Below are positions 26,412 through 34,464 of a stretch of DNA of 64,000 bases, piece by piece; positions within the stretch are counted from its first letter, which is position 1; each line of letters begins with the position of its first letter. Source of the stretch: Bacteroidales bacterium UBA4293 (lineage in GTDB: Bacteria; Bacteroidota; Bacteroidia; Bacteroidales; Bacteroidaceae). The notes below the pieces were generated by a model, which saw only the letters and a list, made by a program, of their open reading frames with translations, made no database searches and was not told where the DNA came from. A program made the position numbers and the translations under genes. The stretch lies in assembly GCA_002395835.1 (NCBI GenBank), contig DGVD01000012.1, positions 1 to 64,000 on the forward strand, written 5' to 3'.

Positions 26412-27107
26412 TTATAGACTGTTTGGTAGAGACTCTAAGAATGTCTTGGTCACACCGAAAGACCGGTGAGCCATGGTTTCCCAGAAGTTGCTGTATTGTT
26501 CCCAGTGCTGGTCTACACCTGGGGTGTCGCTAATGATGCGGAAGCTAAGGAATGGGATGTCGTACAAGAAACAAGTCTGTGCAATAGCTGCAGATTCCAT
26601 GTCTACGGCCAATCCCTTTGGCCAGTCTTCCTTTATGTTGTACAATGTACCAGGATCAGTGATGAATTTGTCACCTGTACAGATGAGGCCACCCAGTATA
26701 TTGGTATCTGTGTCCAACTCCATGGCACATTCATAAAGTGTCTCATTGCCTTTGAAGTAAAGAGGAAGGCCCTGCACTTGTCCGAAGGCATTGCCTTCTC
26801 CACAATAAACGTCATGATAAACGATATTTTTACTTACAACTACATCCATGACGCTAAGCTCGGGGTCAATACCTCCGGCAACACCTGTGCTGATGATACA
26901 GTCAGGGTTATGAGTCTTAATCATTTCCAGTGTACCGATGGCTGCATTCACCTTACCGATACCACTTTCCATGATAACTAGTTCGTTACCGTTCAAGGAG
27001 CCCACTACATAGTCATAGTTTCCTTCCTTCATCTCTTGTTTTTCTTCAAGGAGTTCCACAATCTGCTCCTTTTCCATGCTCAAAGCTGTGATAATACCAA
27101 TCTTCAT
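26412..27107 (-). CDS. mtnN: 5'-Methylthioadenosine/S-adenosylhomocysteine nucleosidase
   Basis: Full-length at 231 residues. The enzyme cleaves the glycosidic bond of methylthioadenosine and S-adenosylhomocysteine, releasing adenine. That recycles the by-products of SAM use and supplies the precursor for AI-2 where LuxS exists. Visible signs are Glu12 in 'ALSMEKEQI', 'STGVAGG' (73-79), 'ICTGDKFI' (142-149), the ribose-binding 'DMESAA' with Glu171, and catalytic Asp194 in 'RIISDTPG'. A promoter lies at 27138-27168. It heads a likely leftward operon with parC and two envelope genes. Confidence 0.93.
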   Translation of the reverse strand: MKIGIITALSMEKEQIVELLEEKQEMKEGNYDYVVGSLNGNELVIMESGIGKVNAAIGTLEMIKTHNPDCIISTGVAGGIDPELSVMDVVVSKNIVYHDVYCGEGNAFGQVQGLPLYFKGNETLYECAMELDTDTNILGGLICTGDKFITDPGTLYNIKEDWPKGLAVDMESAAIAQTCFLYDIPFLSFRIISDTPGVDQHWEQYSNFWETMAHRSFGVTKTFLESLPNSL

Positions 27108-27137
27108 AGGACTTTGTCTGCTAATTTATTATGGGCA

Positions 27138-27168
27138 CAAAGATAAAGTTTTTTAGGGAATAAACCAA
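27138..27168 (-). promoter_or_regulatory. Promoter of mtnN
   Basis: Read leftward: TTGG, 19 bases, TATCTTTG, close to the Bacteroidetes consensus with one change in the -33 box. It is back to back with the promoter of yfhO. Confidence 0.65.
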
Positions 27169-27196
27169 CATTTCGTGGGTTTACCTTCGGTATAAT

Positions 27197-27227
27197 TTTG
27201 TCTTTATTTTGGTTTGTGCTATCTTTG
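27197..27227 (+). promoter_or_regulatory. Promoter of the yfhO-HTH pair
   Basis: TTTG at 27197-27200, a 19-base spacer and TATCTTTG at 27220-27227 match the consensus fully. The leader is about 25 bases. Confidence 0.8.
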
Positions 27228-27258
27228 CGACGCAAAGTAGACAAAACTAAAATACAAA

Positions 27259-29775
27259 ATGAAGATCTTGAAGAAATTTCTGCCTGATGTGTTGGCCCTT
27301 TTGGCGTTTGTTGTCATTTCTGTGGCCTATTTTCTTCCAGCTGTGGGTGAAGGACGAATCCTGAGTCAGCATGATTCTTTAGCTGGTCTGGGTGCCAGTC
27401 AGGAACTGACAGAATATGAGGCAAGGACAGGAGAACGTACTCGTTGGACTAATGCCCTTTTTGGAGGTATGCCAACTTATCAGATTGCTCCTAGCTATGA
27501 TTCTTCGGATACTTTTAACCAGTTTGTCTATATCTATCATTTATATTTACCAACCTACGTATGGTATGTATTTGCTCTGTTGCTGGGCTTTTACATTTTG
27601 CTGCGGGCCTTTGACTTCAAGGTCTGGATGGCAGCTTTGGGTGCCATAGTGTGGGCTTTCTCCAGCTATTTTTTCATTATCATAGCAGCTGGGCACATCT
27701 GGAAAGTGATGGCCTTGGCTTATATCCCCCCTACTATTGCAGGTATGGTGCTCTGCTACAGAGGTAAATACCTGGCTGGAGGGGCTGTAACTGCATTGTT
27801 CGTGGCTATGCAAGTGAAGGCCAACCATGTTCAGATGAGTTATTATTTCCTCTTTTGTATGGCTATTATGGCTATAGGATATCTGGTTATAGCTGTCAGA
27901 GAGAAACGGATATTGGCATTCTGTAAATCTACAGTTGTACTGGTTTTAGCTGGCATATTAGGCGTATGCGTTAATATCTCCAATCTGTATCATACTTATG
28001 AATATAGTAAGGAGACGATGCGTGGGAAGAGTGAGCTGGTAAAAGAGGAGTCTCCTAATCAGACAAACAGTGGGCTGGATAGAGATTACATTACCCAATG
28101 GAGCTATGGGATAGGTGAAACATGGTCATTGCTGGTGCCCAATGTGAAAGGTGGGGCTTCAAACCGGGGAAATTATTTCCTTTCTCTTTCCCAGGATGAG
28201 ACCGCTATGAAACATGCTAATCCGGATTATTTCCAGGTTTATCAGCAGTTTCCTCAATACTGGGGCGACCAGCCTGGAACGTCAGGTCCTGTCTATGCAG
28301 GAGCATTGGTTATAGCCTTGTTCCTTTTAGGTGCAATTATAGTGAAAGGCCCGATGAAATGGGCTCTTTTGGCAGCTACTTTATTGTCTTTCCTCTTTGC
28401 ATGGGGCAAGAATTTTATGCCATTCACGGATTTCTGCATAGATTACATACCGATGTATTCTAAATTTCGTGCAGTTTCATCGGCCTTAGTAGTAGCAGAA
28501 TTTACCATACCTTTATTAGCCATGTTAGGCTTAAAAGAGCTTTGTTCTGAAGATGGTTTTCAAAAATATGGTAAACAACTCTTCGTCTCTTTTGGAATAG
28601 TTGGTGCTATAACTCTTGTTTTTGCAGTTGCTCCAGGACTATTCTTTAGCCGTTTTCTTTCCCTTAGTGAGATGGAAGCCATAAAGAATGGGGTAGACTC
28701 TTCCATGCAATCTTCATTAATAGAAAATATAACAGAGATGCGTCAAGCTGTTTTTGCTGCTGATGCTTGGCGTAGCTTGCTTGTTATTGCTTTAGGTTTC
28801 GTGGTGTTGGTACTATATGGAATGGGCAAGATAAAGCAGACCATTCTGGCAGGAGCGTTGATAGCAATATGCTTGGTAGATATGTGGACTGTGGATAAAC
28901 GTTACTTGAACGATGAGATGTTTGTGCCAAAAACCACTCAGACCGATGCCTTTGCCCAGACGGAGGCAGATAAATTTATTCTCAAAGATCCGACATTGGA
29001 CTATCGGGTACTGAATTATACTGGCAGCACTTTCAATGAAAATAATACGTCCTATTGGCACAAGAGCATCGGAGGCTATCATGCAGCTAAGTTGCGTCGT
29101 TACCAAGAACTGATAGATGCTCATATCACAAGGGAAATGACCGATTTCTATCAGGCTATATATAAGGCACAAGGTGATATGAGCCAGGTTGATGGTTCTG
29201 TAGCTCCCGTCCTAAATATGCTGAACACTAGATATTTAATTTTGCCAGGTCAAGACAACAGTGCTGTACCAGTGCAGAATCCAAATGCTCTAGGAAATGC
29301 ATGGTTTGTGGATAGACTCCAGTATGTTCAGAATGCGAATGAAGAGTTGGATGGTTTAAACAAGTTCAACCCGAAGGAGGTAGCGATAATAGACCAGAAG
29401 TTTGCATCTGTCTTAGGTGATGAATCTAAAGTTTCTGCTGATTCTACAGCACAGGTAAGCCTTCTTACATATGAACCTAATTCGTTGAAGTATGAGCTGA
29501 ACTCAGCAAAAGGGGGAGTTGTGGTCTTCTCTGAAATTTATTATCCGGGGTGGAAAGCCACTTTAGATGGACAAAATGTAGAAATAGGTCGTGCCGATTA
29601 TGTGCTACGTGCTGTTAAGGTGCCAGCAGGGAAACATCAGTTGGAGATGACATTCTCACCTTCCAGCATCGGAGTGACAGAGACCATAGCCTGGTTAGCT
29701 ATGGCGATTTTGTTCGTACTTTTGGTGGTAGCAATTGCTCTGAAAATAAGAAATGAAAGTAAGGAGTCAGTATAA
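27259..29775 (+). CDS. YfhO-family polytopic membrane protein
   Basis: The 838-residue protein has about a dozen membrane helices spread over the first 530 residues and one near the C-terminus (about 808-830). The loop after the first helix holds 'GLGASQELTEYEARTGE' and 'FGGMPTYQI', which I recognise from YfhO proteins. A soluble C-terminal domain ('YPGWKATLDGQNVEIGRADYVLRAV') lies outside. YfhO proteins are related to GT-C glycosyltransferases and, in Gram-positives, take part in glycosylation of wall polymers; in Bacteroidetes the role is unclear. The neighbouring glycan cluster is compatible with a glycan role. It is translationally coupled to the following regulator gene. Confidence 0.85.
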   Translation: MKILKKFLPDVLALLAFVVISVAYFLPAVGEGRILSQHDSLAGLGASQELTEYEARTGERTRWTNALFGGMPTYQIAPSYDSSDTFNQFVYIYHLYLPTYVWYVFALLLGFYILLRAFDFKVWMAALGAIVWAFSSYFFIIIAAGHIWKVMALAYIPPTIAGMVLCYRGKYLAGGAVTALFVAMQVKANHVQMSYYFLFCMAIMAIGYLVIAVREKRILAFCKSTVVLVLAGILGVCVNISNLYHTYEYSKETMRGKSELVKEESPNQTNSGLDRDYITQWSYGIGETWSLLVPNVKGGASNRGNYFLSLSQDETAMKHANPDYFQVYQQFPQYWGDQPGTSGPVYAGALVIALFLLGAIIVKGPMKWALLAATLLSFLFAWGKNFMPFTDFCIDYIPMYSKFRAVSSALVVAEFTIPLLAMLGLKELCSEDGFQKYGKQLFVSFGIVGAITLVFAVAPGLFFSRFLSLSEMEAIKNGVDSSMQSSLIENITEMRQAVFAADAWRSLLVIALGFVVLVLYGMGKIKQTILAGALIAICLVDMWTVDKRYLNDEMFVPKTTQTDAFAQTEADKFILKDPTLDYRVLNYTGSTFNENNTSYWHKSIGGYHAAKLRRYQELIDAHITREMTDFYQAIYKAQGDMSQVDGSVAPVLNMLNTRYLILPGQDNSAVPVQNPNALGNAWFVDRLQYVQNANEELDGLNKFNPKEVAIIDQKFASVLGDESKVSADSTAQVSLLTYEPNSLKYELNSAKGGVVVFSEIYYPGWKATLDGQNVEIGRADYVLRAVKVPAGKHQLEMTFSPSSIGVTETIAWLAMAILFVLLVVAIALKIRNESKESV

Positions 29776-30398
29776 TGGATTTTGTTATTCTACTACAATC
29801 GGAGATACTGGAGGTTCCTGATACCTTAAGCCTGGTAAAAAGTTTGCAAGATCAAGTTCAAAACTTGACATGGGCAAATACTTTGAGCCGGGTTCAAGTG
29901 GAATTTTTGTTGTTACTGTGCCTTCTTCTCCTGTTCAGTTTGGTGATGCTTTATTTTTACATGCGCAGAAGGCAAAAAATGGCTGTCCAGAAGGAGCGTC
30001 GAAAAAGGGTGATGCAGGAGGCTCATTACCGGAATGCCCAACTTTTTGAAGAAAGCAACCAAAAGAAGGCCAAACAACTGGAACTGTCCCGTTTGTTCCA
30101 TTGTGCACGATCCGAAGAATTGAAGGTAACGGAAGAAGATTGGCAAGATTTGCAGAACTATATTTCAGAGCAATATCCTAAACTGATACCAACATTATAT
30201 GAGAAGGTCCCCAGGCTTTCAGAGATAGAACTTCGGATCAGTATGTTGGTAAAAGTAAATGTTTCTATTACAGATATAGCGTATCTGGTAAATCGAACAA
30301 AACAAGCCATTACGGTTTCCCGTGCCCGATTATATAAGAAAATTACAGGGGAAGAGGGTACTGCAGACCAGTTTGATACTTGGATAGGGATGTTCTGA
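29775..30398 (+). CDS. Membrane-anchored helix-turn-helix regulator
   Basis: This 207-residue protein starts with about 40 residues, then one hydrophobic helix ('VEFLLLLCLLLLFSLVMLYFY', about 42-62), a basic coiled-coil ('MRRRQKMAVQKERRKRV'), and a C-terminal helix-turn-helix ('SITDIAYLVNRTKQAITVSRARLYKKI'). The last part resembles the DNA-binding end of the Bacteroidetes regulators that carry TPR repeats before it, but here no TPR repeats are present. The start codon overlaps the yfhO stop (TAATG), so the two proteins are made together. It may report on YfhO or on the envelope; this is an inference from context. Confidence 0.75.
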   Translation: MDFVILLQSEILEVPDTLSLVKSLQDQVQNLTWANTLSRVQVEFLLLLCLLLLFSLVMLYFYMRRRQKMAVQKERRKRVMQEAHYRNAQLFEESNQKKAKQLELSRLFHCARSEELKVTEEDWQDLQNYISEQYPKLIPTLYEKVPRLSEIELRISMLVKVNVSITDIAYLVNRTKQAITVSRARLYKKITGEEGTADQFDTWIGMF

Positions 30399-30508
30399 CG
30401 GGAGTGAATAAATTGTTCACAGCTTATTTAAAATGATTGATATTTAAGGATTTGAAACTGTGAACCAAATGTGAACGAAATAATTGAATGCACATTGATC
30501 TTTTACAT

Positions 30509-30516
30509 TATCTTTG
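30509..30516 (+). promoter_or_regulatory. -7 promoter element before the glycan cluster
   Basis: TATCTTTG is a perfect -7 element. A weak -33 box (ATTG at 30483-30486) lies 22 bases upstream, slightly too far. Transcription from here would give a leader of about 110 bases that contains the hairpin at 30577-30614. Confidence 0.55.
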
Positions 30517-30576
30517 CAATGCAAAAAATAAAAAGATTAATTGTGTTGTCAACTCCAGCTTAGGCTGATATGTTCA

Positions 30577-30614
30577 CCCTTCTCGTCTTTCCCGCAACAA
30601 AAGGACGAGAAGGG
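30577..30614 (+). promoter_or_regulatory. Strong leader hairpin upstream of the first glycosyltransferase
   Basis: CCCTTCTCGTC pairs perfectly with GACGAGAAGGG around a 16-base loop. It lies in the leader between the promoter and the first gene of the cluster. Only a broken T-run (CGATTTCTTTGG) follows, so it may be a weak terminator, an attenuator, or an mRNA-stabilising hairpin. Confidence 0.6.
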
Positions 30615-30634
30615 CGATTTCTTTGGTGTGGATT

Positions 30635-31606
30635 ATGAAACCTAGTGTATCCATAGTAATGTGCACTTATAATGGTGCCAAATACCTTTCAGAGCAGTTG
30701 GATTCTATCCTGCAGCAAGACTATCCTTTGCTAGAAATTATAGTTCAAGATGATGGTTCCACTGATGAAACTTGGCAGATTCTGGAGAGCTATTCACAAA
30801 AAGAGCCTTTAATAAAATTATATAGGAATGAGGGCATCCATGGTATCAATGGTAACTTTTTCTCCGCTTTGAAGCATGCTTCAGGAGATTACATTGCGAT
30901 ATCAGATCAAGATGACATTTGGGAAAAAGGAAAAATTTCGAAACAGGTCGATTCCATCGGAAATAATTTGATGTGTGGTGGCTTCTCAAAACCTTTTTCT
31001 TCAGATGGATTTCCTATAAAATGGGATAGTAGGATACCTTGTTTGCATTTGCTTCGACTTTCTTTTCTAAGTGAGATTCCAGGGCACGTGCAATTGATTC
31101 GTCGCGAACTGCTGGAATATTTACCTATGGAGTCTACTTGTCCATATTTATACGACTGGCAACTTCAGTTCATGGCTAGTGCTGCAGAACAATTGGTTTT
31201 TACCGATGAGGTGTTAGTGAATTTCCGTCGGCATGCAAATGCAGCTACAGCTAGCAAGCCAGTTTCTAATCGAGGATGGGAAGGTATTCGAACCTTATTT
31301 TTCCTTTGTAAGAATTACCGGATATTGCGAGATTTTTCAGCCCAACGTTTTTCTATAGTCAAAGATTTTATAGAACATTTGCAGCAGGAAAGTCCTATCT
31401 TTCACACGCAAAGTACTAAACAGGTTTTAGAGATGGCTAATTTGTACATATCAACTGGTTTTACCAATTATATAAAACTTGTTTTTTTCTGCCTTAAACA
31501 TCATGATAAGCTATATCATGCCCCAACGAAGTGGTGGAAGTCGATTTTAAGAGCTGCTTATTTCCCATTGTATTCATTGAATTATTATCGAGGAATTGTC
31601 AAATAA
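30635..31606 (+). CDS. Family 2 glycosyltransferase
   Basis: I take the ATG at 30635, since the four codons upstream open only with TTG. The 323-residue enzyme begins with the GT-A fold signature 'SIVMCTYNGAKYLSEQLDSI', then 'DDGSTDETWQI', and the metal-binding 'ISDQDDIW' at the donor site, the DxD region of family 2. The C-terminal third is basic and may touch the membrane; no clear membrane helix is visible. It probably adds one sugar to a lipid-linked surface glycan; donor and acceptor are unknown. It shares the 'DQDDIW' block with the minus-strand enzyme at 37774-38748, which seems a paralogue. It leads the plus-strand part of the glycan cluster. Confidence 0.88.
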   Translation: MKPSVSIVMCTYNGAKYLSEQLDSILQQDYPLLEIIVQDDGSTDETWQILESYSQKEPLIKLYRNEGIHGINGNFFSALKHASGDYIAISDQDDIWEKGKISKQVDSIGNNLMCGGFSKPFSSDGFPIKWDSRIPCLHLLRLSFLSEIPGHVQLIRRELLEYLPMESTCPYLYDWQLQFMASAAEQLVFTDEVLVNFRRHANAATASKPVSNRGWEGIRTLFFLCKNYRILRDFSAQRFSIVKDFIEHLQQESPIFHTQSTKQVLEMANLYISTGFTNYIKLVFFCLKHHDKLYHAPTKWWKSILRAAYFPLYSLNYYRGIVK

Positions 31607-31651
31607 CCGTATTTTTTGTATACCTTTGCAAGGTAAATCGTTAAGACTACC

Positions 31652-32455
31652 ATGCAGAATCCTTATTTGAAATCCTATAATCAGGCAAAGTTAAGAGTTT
31701 CGCAATTAGAACAGTTGAAGATGTTGCAGATTGTAGCTGAAATCTGTGACCGTCATGGACTGACTTATTGGTTGGATGCTGGTTCATTGTTGGGAGCGGT
31801 ACGCCATGGCGGTTTTATCCCATGGGATGATGATTTGGACATAGCTATGCCACTTGAGGATTTGAAACGTTTTACTGAAATAGCCAAGGTAGAACTTCCT
31901 TCCCATTTGTTTCTTCAAAACAAGGATTCAGACCCTTCTTACCGTTTTGAACATAGCAAGGTTGTCAACTTAAATTCATTCTATGTTCAGTTCGACGATG
32001 ATTTTGAGGCTCCTTACCAAAAAGGTATTTTCATTGATATTTTTCCTTATGTGGATTATCCTTACCTTCCTATCAGAATAAGGAAAAAATTTTTGCGTGG
32101 AATGTGCATTTCCTATTCGGTTTTACATAGCAAACATTATTATTCTTTGGAAAGCGCCTTGAAATGGGTATGGTTTGGGCTTAAACATCTAGTATTTAAT
32201 TGTATTTGGAAGCTTCTGCCAAAGCAGAAAAAGTATTTTACTTGTTTGCCAAGCAATAATTGGCATGGAATGGTGCAAAAACGATCAGATATTCTTCCTG
32301 TGAGCAGAATCCAATTTGAAGGACTAATTTTTAATGCTCCACATAACCCGGATGCTTATTTGAGTAAACTATACAAGAACTATATGCAGTTGCCCCCAGA
32401 AGATAAACGTGACATTCATAGTGTCTATATCCAACCTAAACTGCAAAATATATAA
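31652..32455 (+). CDS. LicD-family transferase
   Basis: The 267-residue protein carries the LicD hallmark 'GLTYWLDAGSLLGAVRHGG' followed by 'FIPWDDDLDIAM', a nucleotidyltransferase-fold active site with metal-binding aspartates. LicD proteins move phosphocholine or a related phospho-alcohol or phospho-sugar from a CDP carrier to a glycan. Here it would decorate the glycan made by its neighbours. No choline uptake or CDP-choline genes are in the window, so the group transferred is uncertain. A possible internal -7 element TACCTTTG lies at 31621-31628. Three bases separate its stop from the next gene. Confidence 0.88.
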   Translation: MQNPYLKSYNQAKLRVSQLEQLKMLQIVAEICDRHGLTYWLDAGSLLGAVRHGGFIPWDDDLDIAMPLEDLKRFTEIAKVELPSHLFLQNKDSDPSYRFEHSKVVNLNSFYVQFDDDFEAPYQKGIFIDIFPYVDYPYLPIRIRKKFLRGMCISYSVLHSKHYYSLESALKWVWFGLKHLVFNCIWKLLPKQKKYFTCLPSNNWHGMVQKRSDILPVSRIQFEGLIFNAPHNPDAYLSKLYKNYMQLPPEDKRDIHSVYIQPKLQNI

Positions 32456-32458
32456 CCT

Positions 32459-33724
32459 ATGCGAGTTTTAATAGTAAGTACATCTGAGCGGATTGGTGGT
32501 GCAGCTATTGCAGCCAACCGATTAATGGACGCCCTGAACAATAATGGAATCAAGGCAAAGATGCTAGTACGCGATAAACAGACAGATAAAATATCTGTAG
32601 TACCCCTTCGTAAATCTTGGCTTCATGCCGTGAAATTTATTTGGGAGCGTTTTTGTATTTTTGTGGCTAATAGGTTCCATAAGCATAGACTGTTTGAACA
32701 GGATTTGGCAAATGTGGGTACAGACATTACTTCTCTTCCTGAATTTAAAGAGGCTGATGTTATTCATTTACACTGGTTCAATCAAGGTTTTCTTTCTTTG
32801 GACAACATTCAAAAAATTGTGAGTAGCGGCAAACCTATCGTTTGGACCATGCATGATATGTGGCCATTTACAGGAACTTGCCATTATTCAGGGAATTGTG
32901 AAAAATATAAGAAAGAATGTCATCATTGTCCTATCTTATATTCAGGAGGTAGTTCGCATGATATAGCTAATCGGGTATTCGAAAAGAAAGCTAAGATTTA
33001 TGCAGAGGCACGTATCTTTTTTGTAGCTTGTAGCCAGTGGTTGGAAGGCCTAGCTAAAGAAAGCCGCCTCCTTGTTGGACAAGAAGTTTGCAATATCCCC
33101 AATGCTATCAATACCCATCTGTTCTATCCAAGAGATAAAAAAGCAGCTCGCTTGAGCCTTCATCTACCAGAAAACAAGAAACTTCTTCTTTTTGGTTCCT
33201 TAAAAATAACTGACGAGCGAAAAGGTGTGAGCTATTTGGTTGAGGCTTGTCGATGGATTCAAGAAAATTATGCTGATTTACGGGATGATTTAGCCATCGT
33301 AACAATGGGTCATGATGGTGAGAATACAAAAAAACTTTTTCCTTTCCCAGTGTATTCATTAGACTATGTTTCGGAAGAAAAGAAATTGGCAGAGGTGTAT
33401 AATGCTGTTGATCTTTATGTCACTCCTTCTTTGCAGGACAACCTGCCTAATACTATAGTAGAAGCCATGGCTTGTGGTATCCCTTGCGTAGGGTTCCAGA
33501 TTGGTGGTATACCACAGATGATAGACCATTTGCACAACGGCTATGTAGCAGAATACAAGAATGCAAAGGATTTTGCCAATGGCATTCACTGGGCCTTGAT
33601 GGAAGATGACTACAAGTCGCTAAGTGAATGGGCTTCCCGCAAAGCTGTAGCCGCTTATTCAGAAAGCAACGTGGCTAAACGTTATATTAGCATCTACAAT
33701 AAAGCAATAGGAAAAAATGGGTAA
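32459..33724 (+). CDS. Family 4 glycosyltransferase
   Basis: GT-B-fold enzyme of 421 residues. The N-terminal Rossmann half starts 'RVLIVSTSERIGGAAIAANRL'. The C-terminal half has the family 4 donor-binding block 'VTPSLQDNLPNTIVEAMACG' with the E-x7-E-like arrangement, followed by 'GIPCVGFQIGGIPQMI'. A cysteine-rich stretch near 140-160 (CHYSGNCEKYKKECHHC) is a common feature of this subgroup. It probably transfers a hexose or modified sugar to the growing glycan on the cytoplasmic face. It overlaps the next gene by eight bases, so the two are coupled. Confidence 0.9.
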   Translation: MRVLIVSTSERIGGAAIAANRLMDALNNNGIKAKMLVRDKQTDKISVVPLRKSWLHAVKFIWERFCIFVANRFHKHRLFEQDLANVGTDITSLPEFKEADVIHLHWFNQGFLSLDNIQKIVSSGKPIVWTMHDMWPFTGTCHYSGNCEKYKKECHHCPILYSGGSSHDIANRVFEKKAKIYAEARIFFVACSQWLEGLAKESRLLVGQEVCNIPNAINTHLFYPRDKKAARLSLHLPENKKLLLFGSLKITDERKGVSYLVEACRWIQENYADLRDDLAIVTMGHDGENTKKLFPFPVYSLDYVSEEKKLAEVYNAVDLYVTPSLQDNLPNTIVEAMACGIPCVGFQIGGIPQMIDHLHNGYVAEYKNAKDFANGIHWALMEDDYKSLSEWASRKAVAAYSESNVAKRYISIYNKAIGKNG

Positions 33725-34463
33725 GTTACAGCCTACGTTCAGCATTATTACGGTTACATTCAATGCGGAAAAGTTTTTAGAACGTACAATTCTAAGTGTG
33801 TTGGCGCAGACTTATCCACGTATTGAATATATATTGGTAGACGGGGCAAGTAAGGATGGCACATTAGCCATCGTGGAGAATTATGCTCCACGGATAGACA
33901 AATGGGTCAGTGAACTTGATGCAGGTCTTTATGATGCCATGAATAAGGGTATGAAAATGGCTTCAGGGGATTATATTTGTTTCTTGAATGCTGGAGATTC
34001 TTTTTATGAGCCTGAAACTTTGCAAAAGATGGTTGATTCCATCCAATCTCAATCAGAACTTCCTGATGTATTATATGGACATACAGCTTTGGTGGACGAA
34101 TTGGGGCATTTCAAACGTATGCGTAGATTAGCCCCCCCTGAGAAATTGACTTGGAAAAGTTTCAAGCAAGGTATGTTAGTCTGCCACCAAGCTTTTTTTG
34201 CCAAGAGGACTATTGCTGTAGATTTTGATTTGAAATTTCGGTTTAGTGCAGATCAAGATTGGTGCATCCGCATCATGAAAAAAGCGAAGAATTTGTATAA
34301 TACCCATCTTACACTTATCCAATATCTAGACGAAGGAATGTCAACTCGAAACCGAAAAGCTTCTTTAAAGGAACGTTTTCAGATAATGGTTAGGCATTAT
34401 GGTTGGTTTTCCACCATTATACATCATTTTTGGTTTATAATAAGAGCTGTGGTTAAGAAATAA
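33717..34463 (+). CDS. Family 2 glycosyltransferase (WcaA-like)
   Basis: The 248-residue enzyme opens with 'FSIITVTFNAEKFLERTI', followed by 'YILVDGASKDGTLAIV' and 'ELDAGLYDAMNKGMKMASGDYICFLNAGDSF', a pattern typical of the WcaA-like subgroup. The catalytic segment 'QDWCIRIMKKA' is also present. One sugar-transfer step on a cell-surface glycan is the likely role. The gene ends two bases from the stop of the convergent flippase gene, with no room for a terminator between them, so the two transcripts must overlap. Confidence 0.88.
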   Translation: MGKLQPTFSIITVTFNAEKFLERTILSVLAQTYPRIEYILVDGASKDGTLAIVENYAPRIDKWVSELDAGLYDAMNKGMKMASGDYICFLNAGDSFYEPETLQKMVDSIQSQSELPDVLYGHTALVDELGHFKRMRRLAPPEKLTWKSFKQGMLVCHQAFFAKRTIAVDFDLKFRFSADQDWCIRIMKKAKNLYNTHLTLIQYLDEGMSTRNRKASLKERFQIMVRHYGWFSTIIHHFWFIIRAVVKK

Positions 34464-34464
34464 T

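Noticed and set aside
30519..30563. Possible 14-codon leader peptide (MQKIKRLIVLSTPA) before the glycan hairpin
   Set aside because: Its ATG lies only three bases behind the -7 element, so it would fall before or at the transcript start. There is no run of regulatory codons as in amino-acid attenuators.
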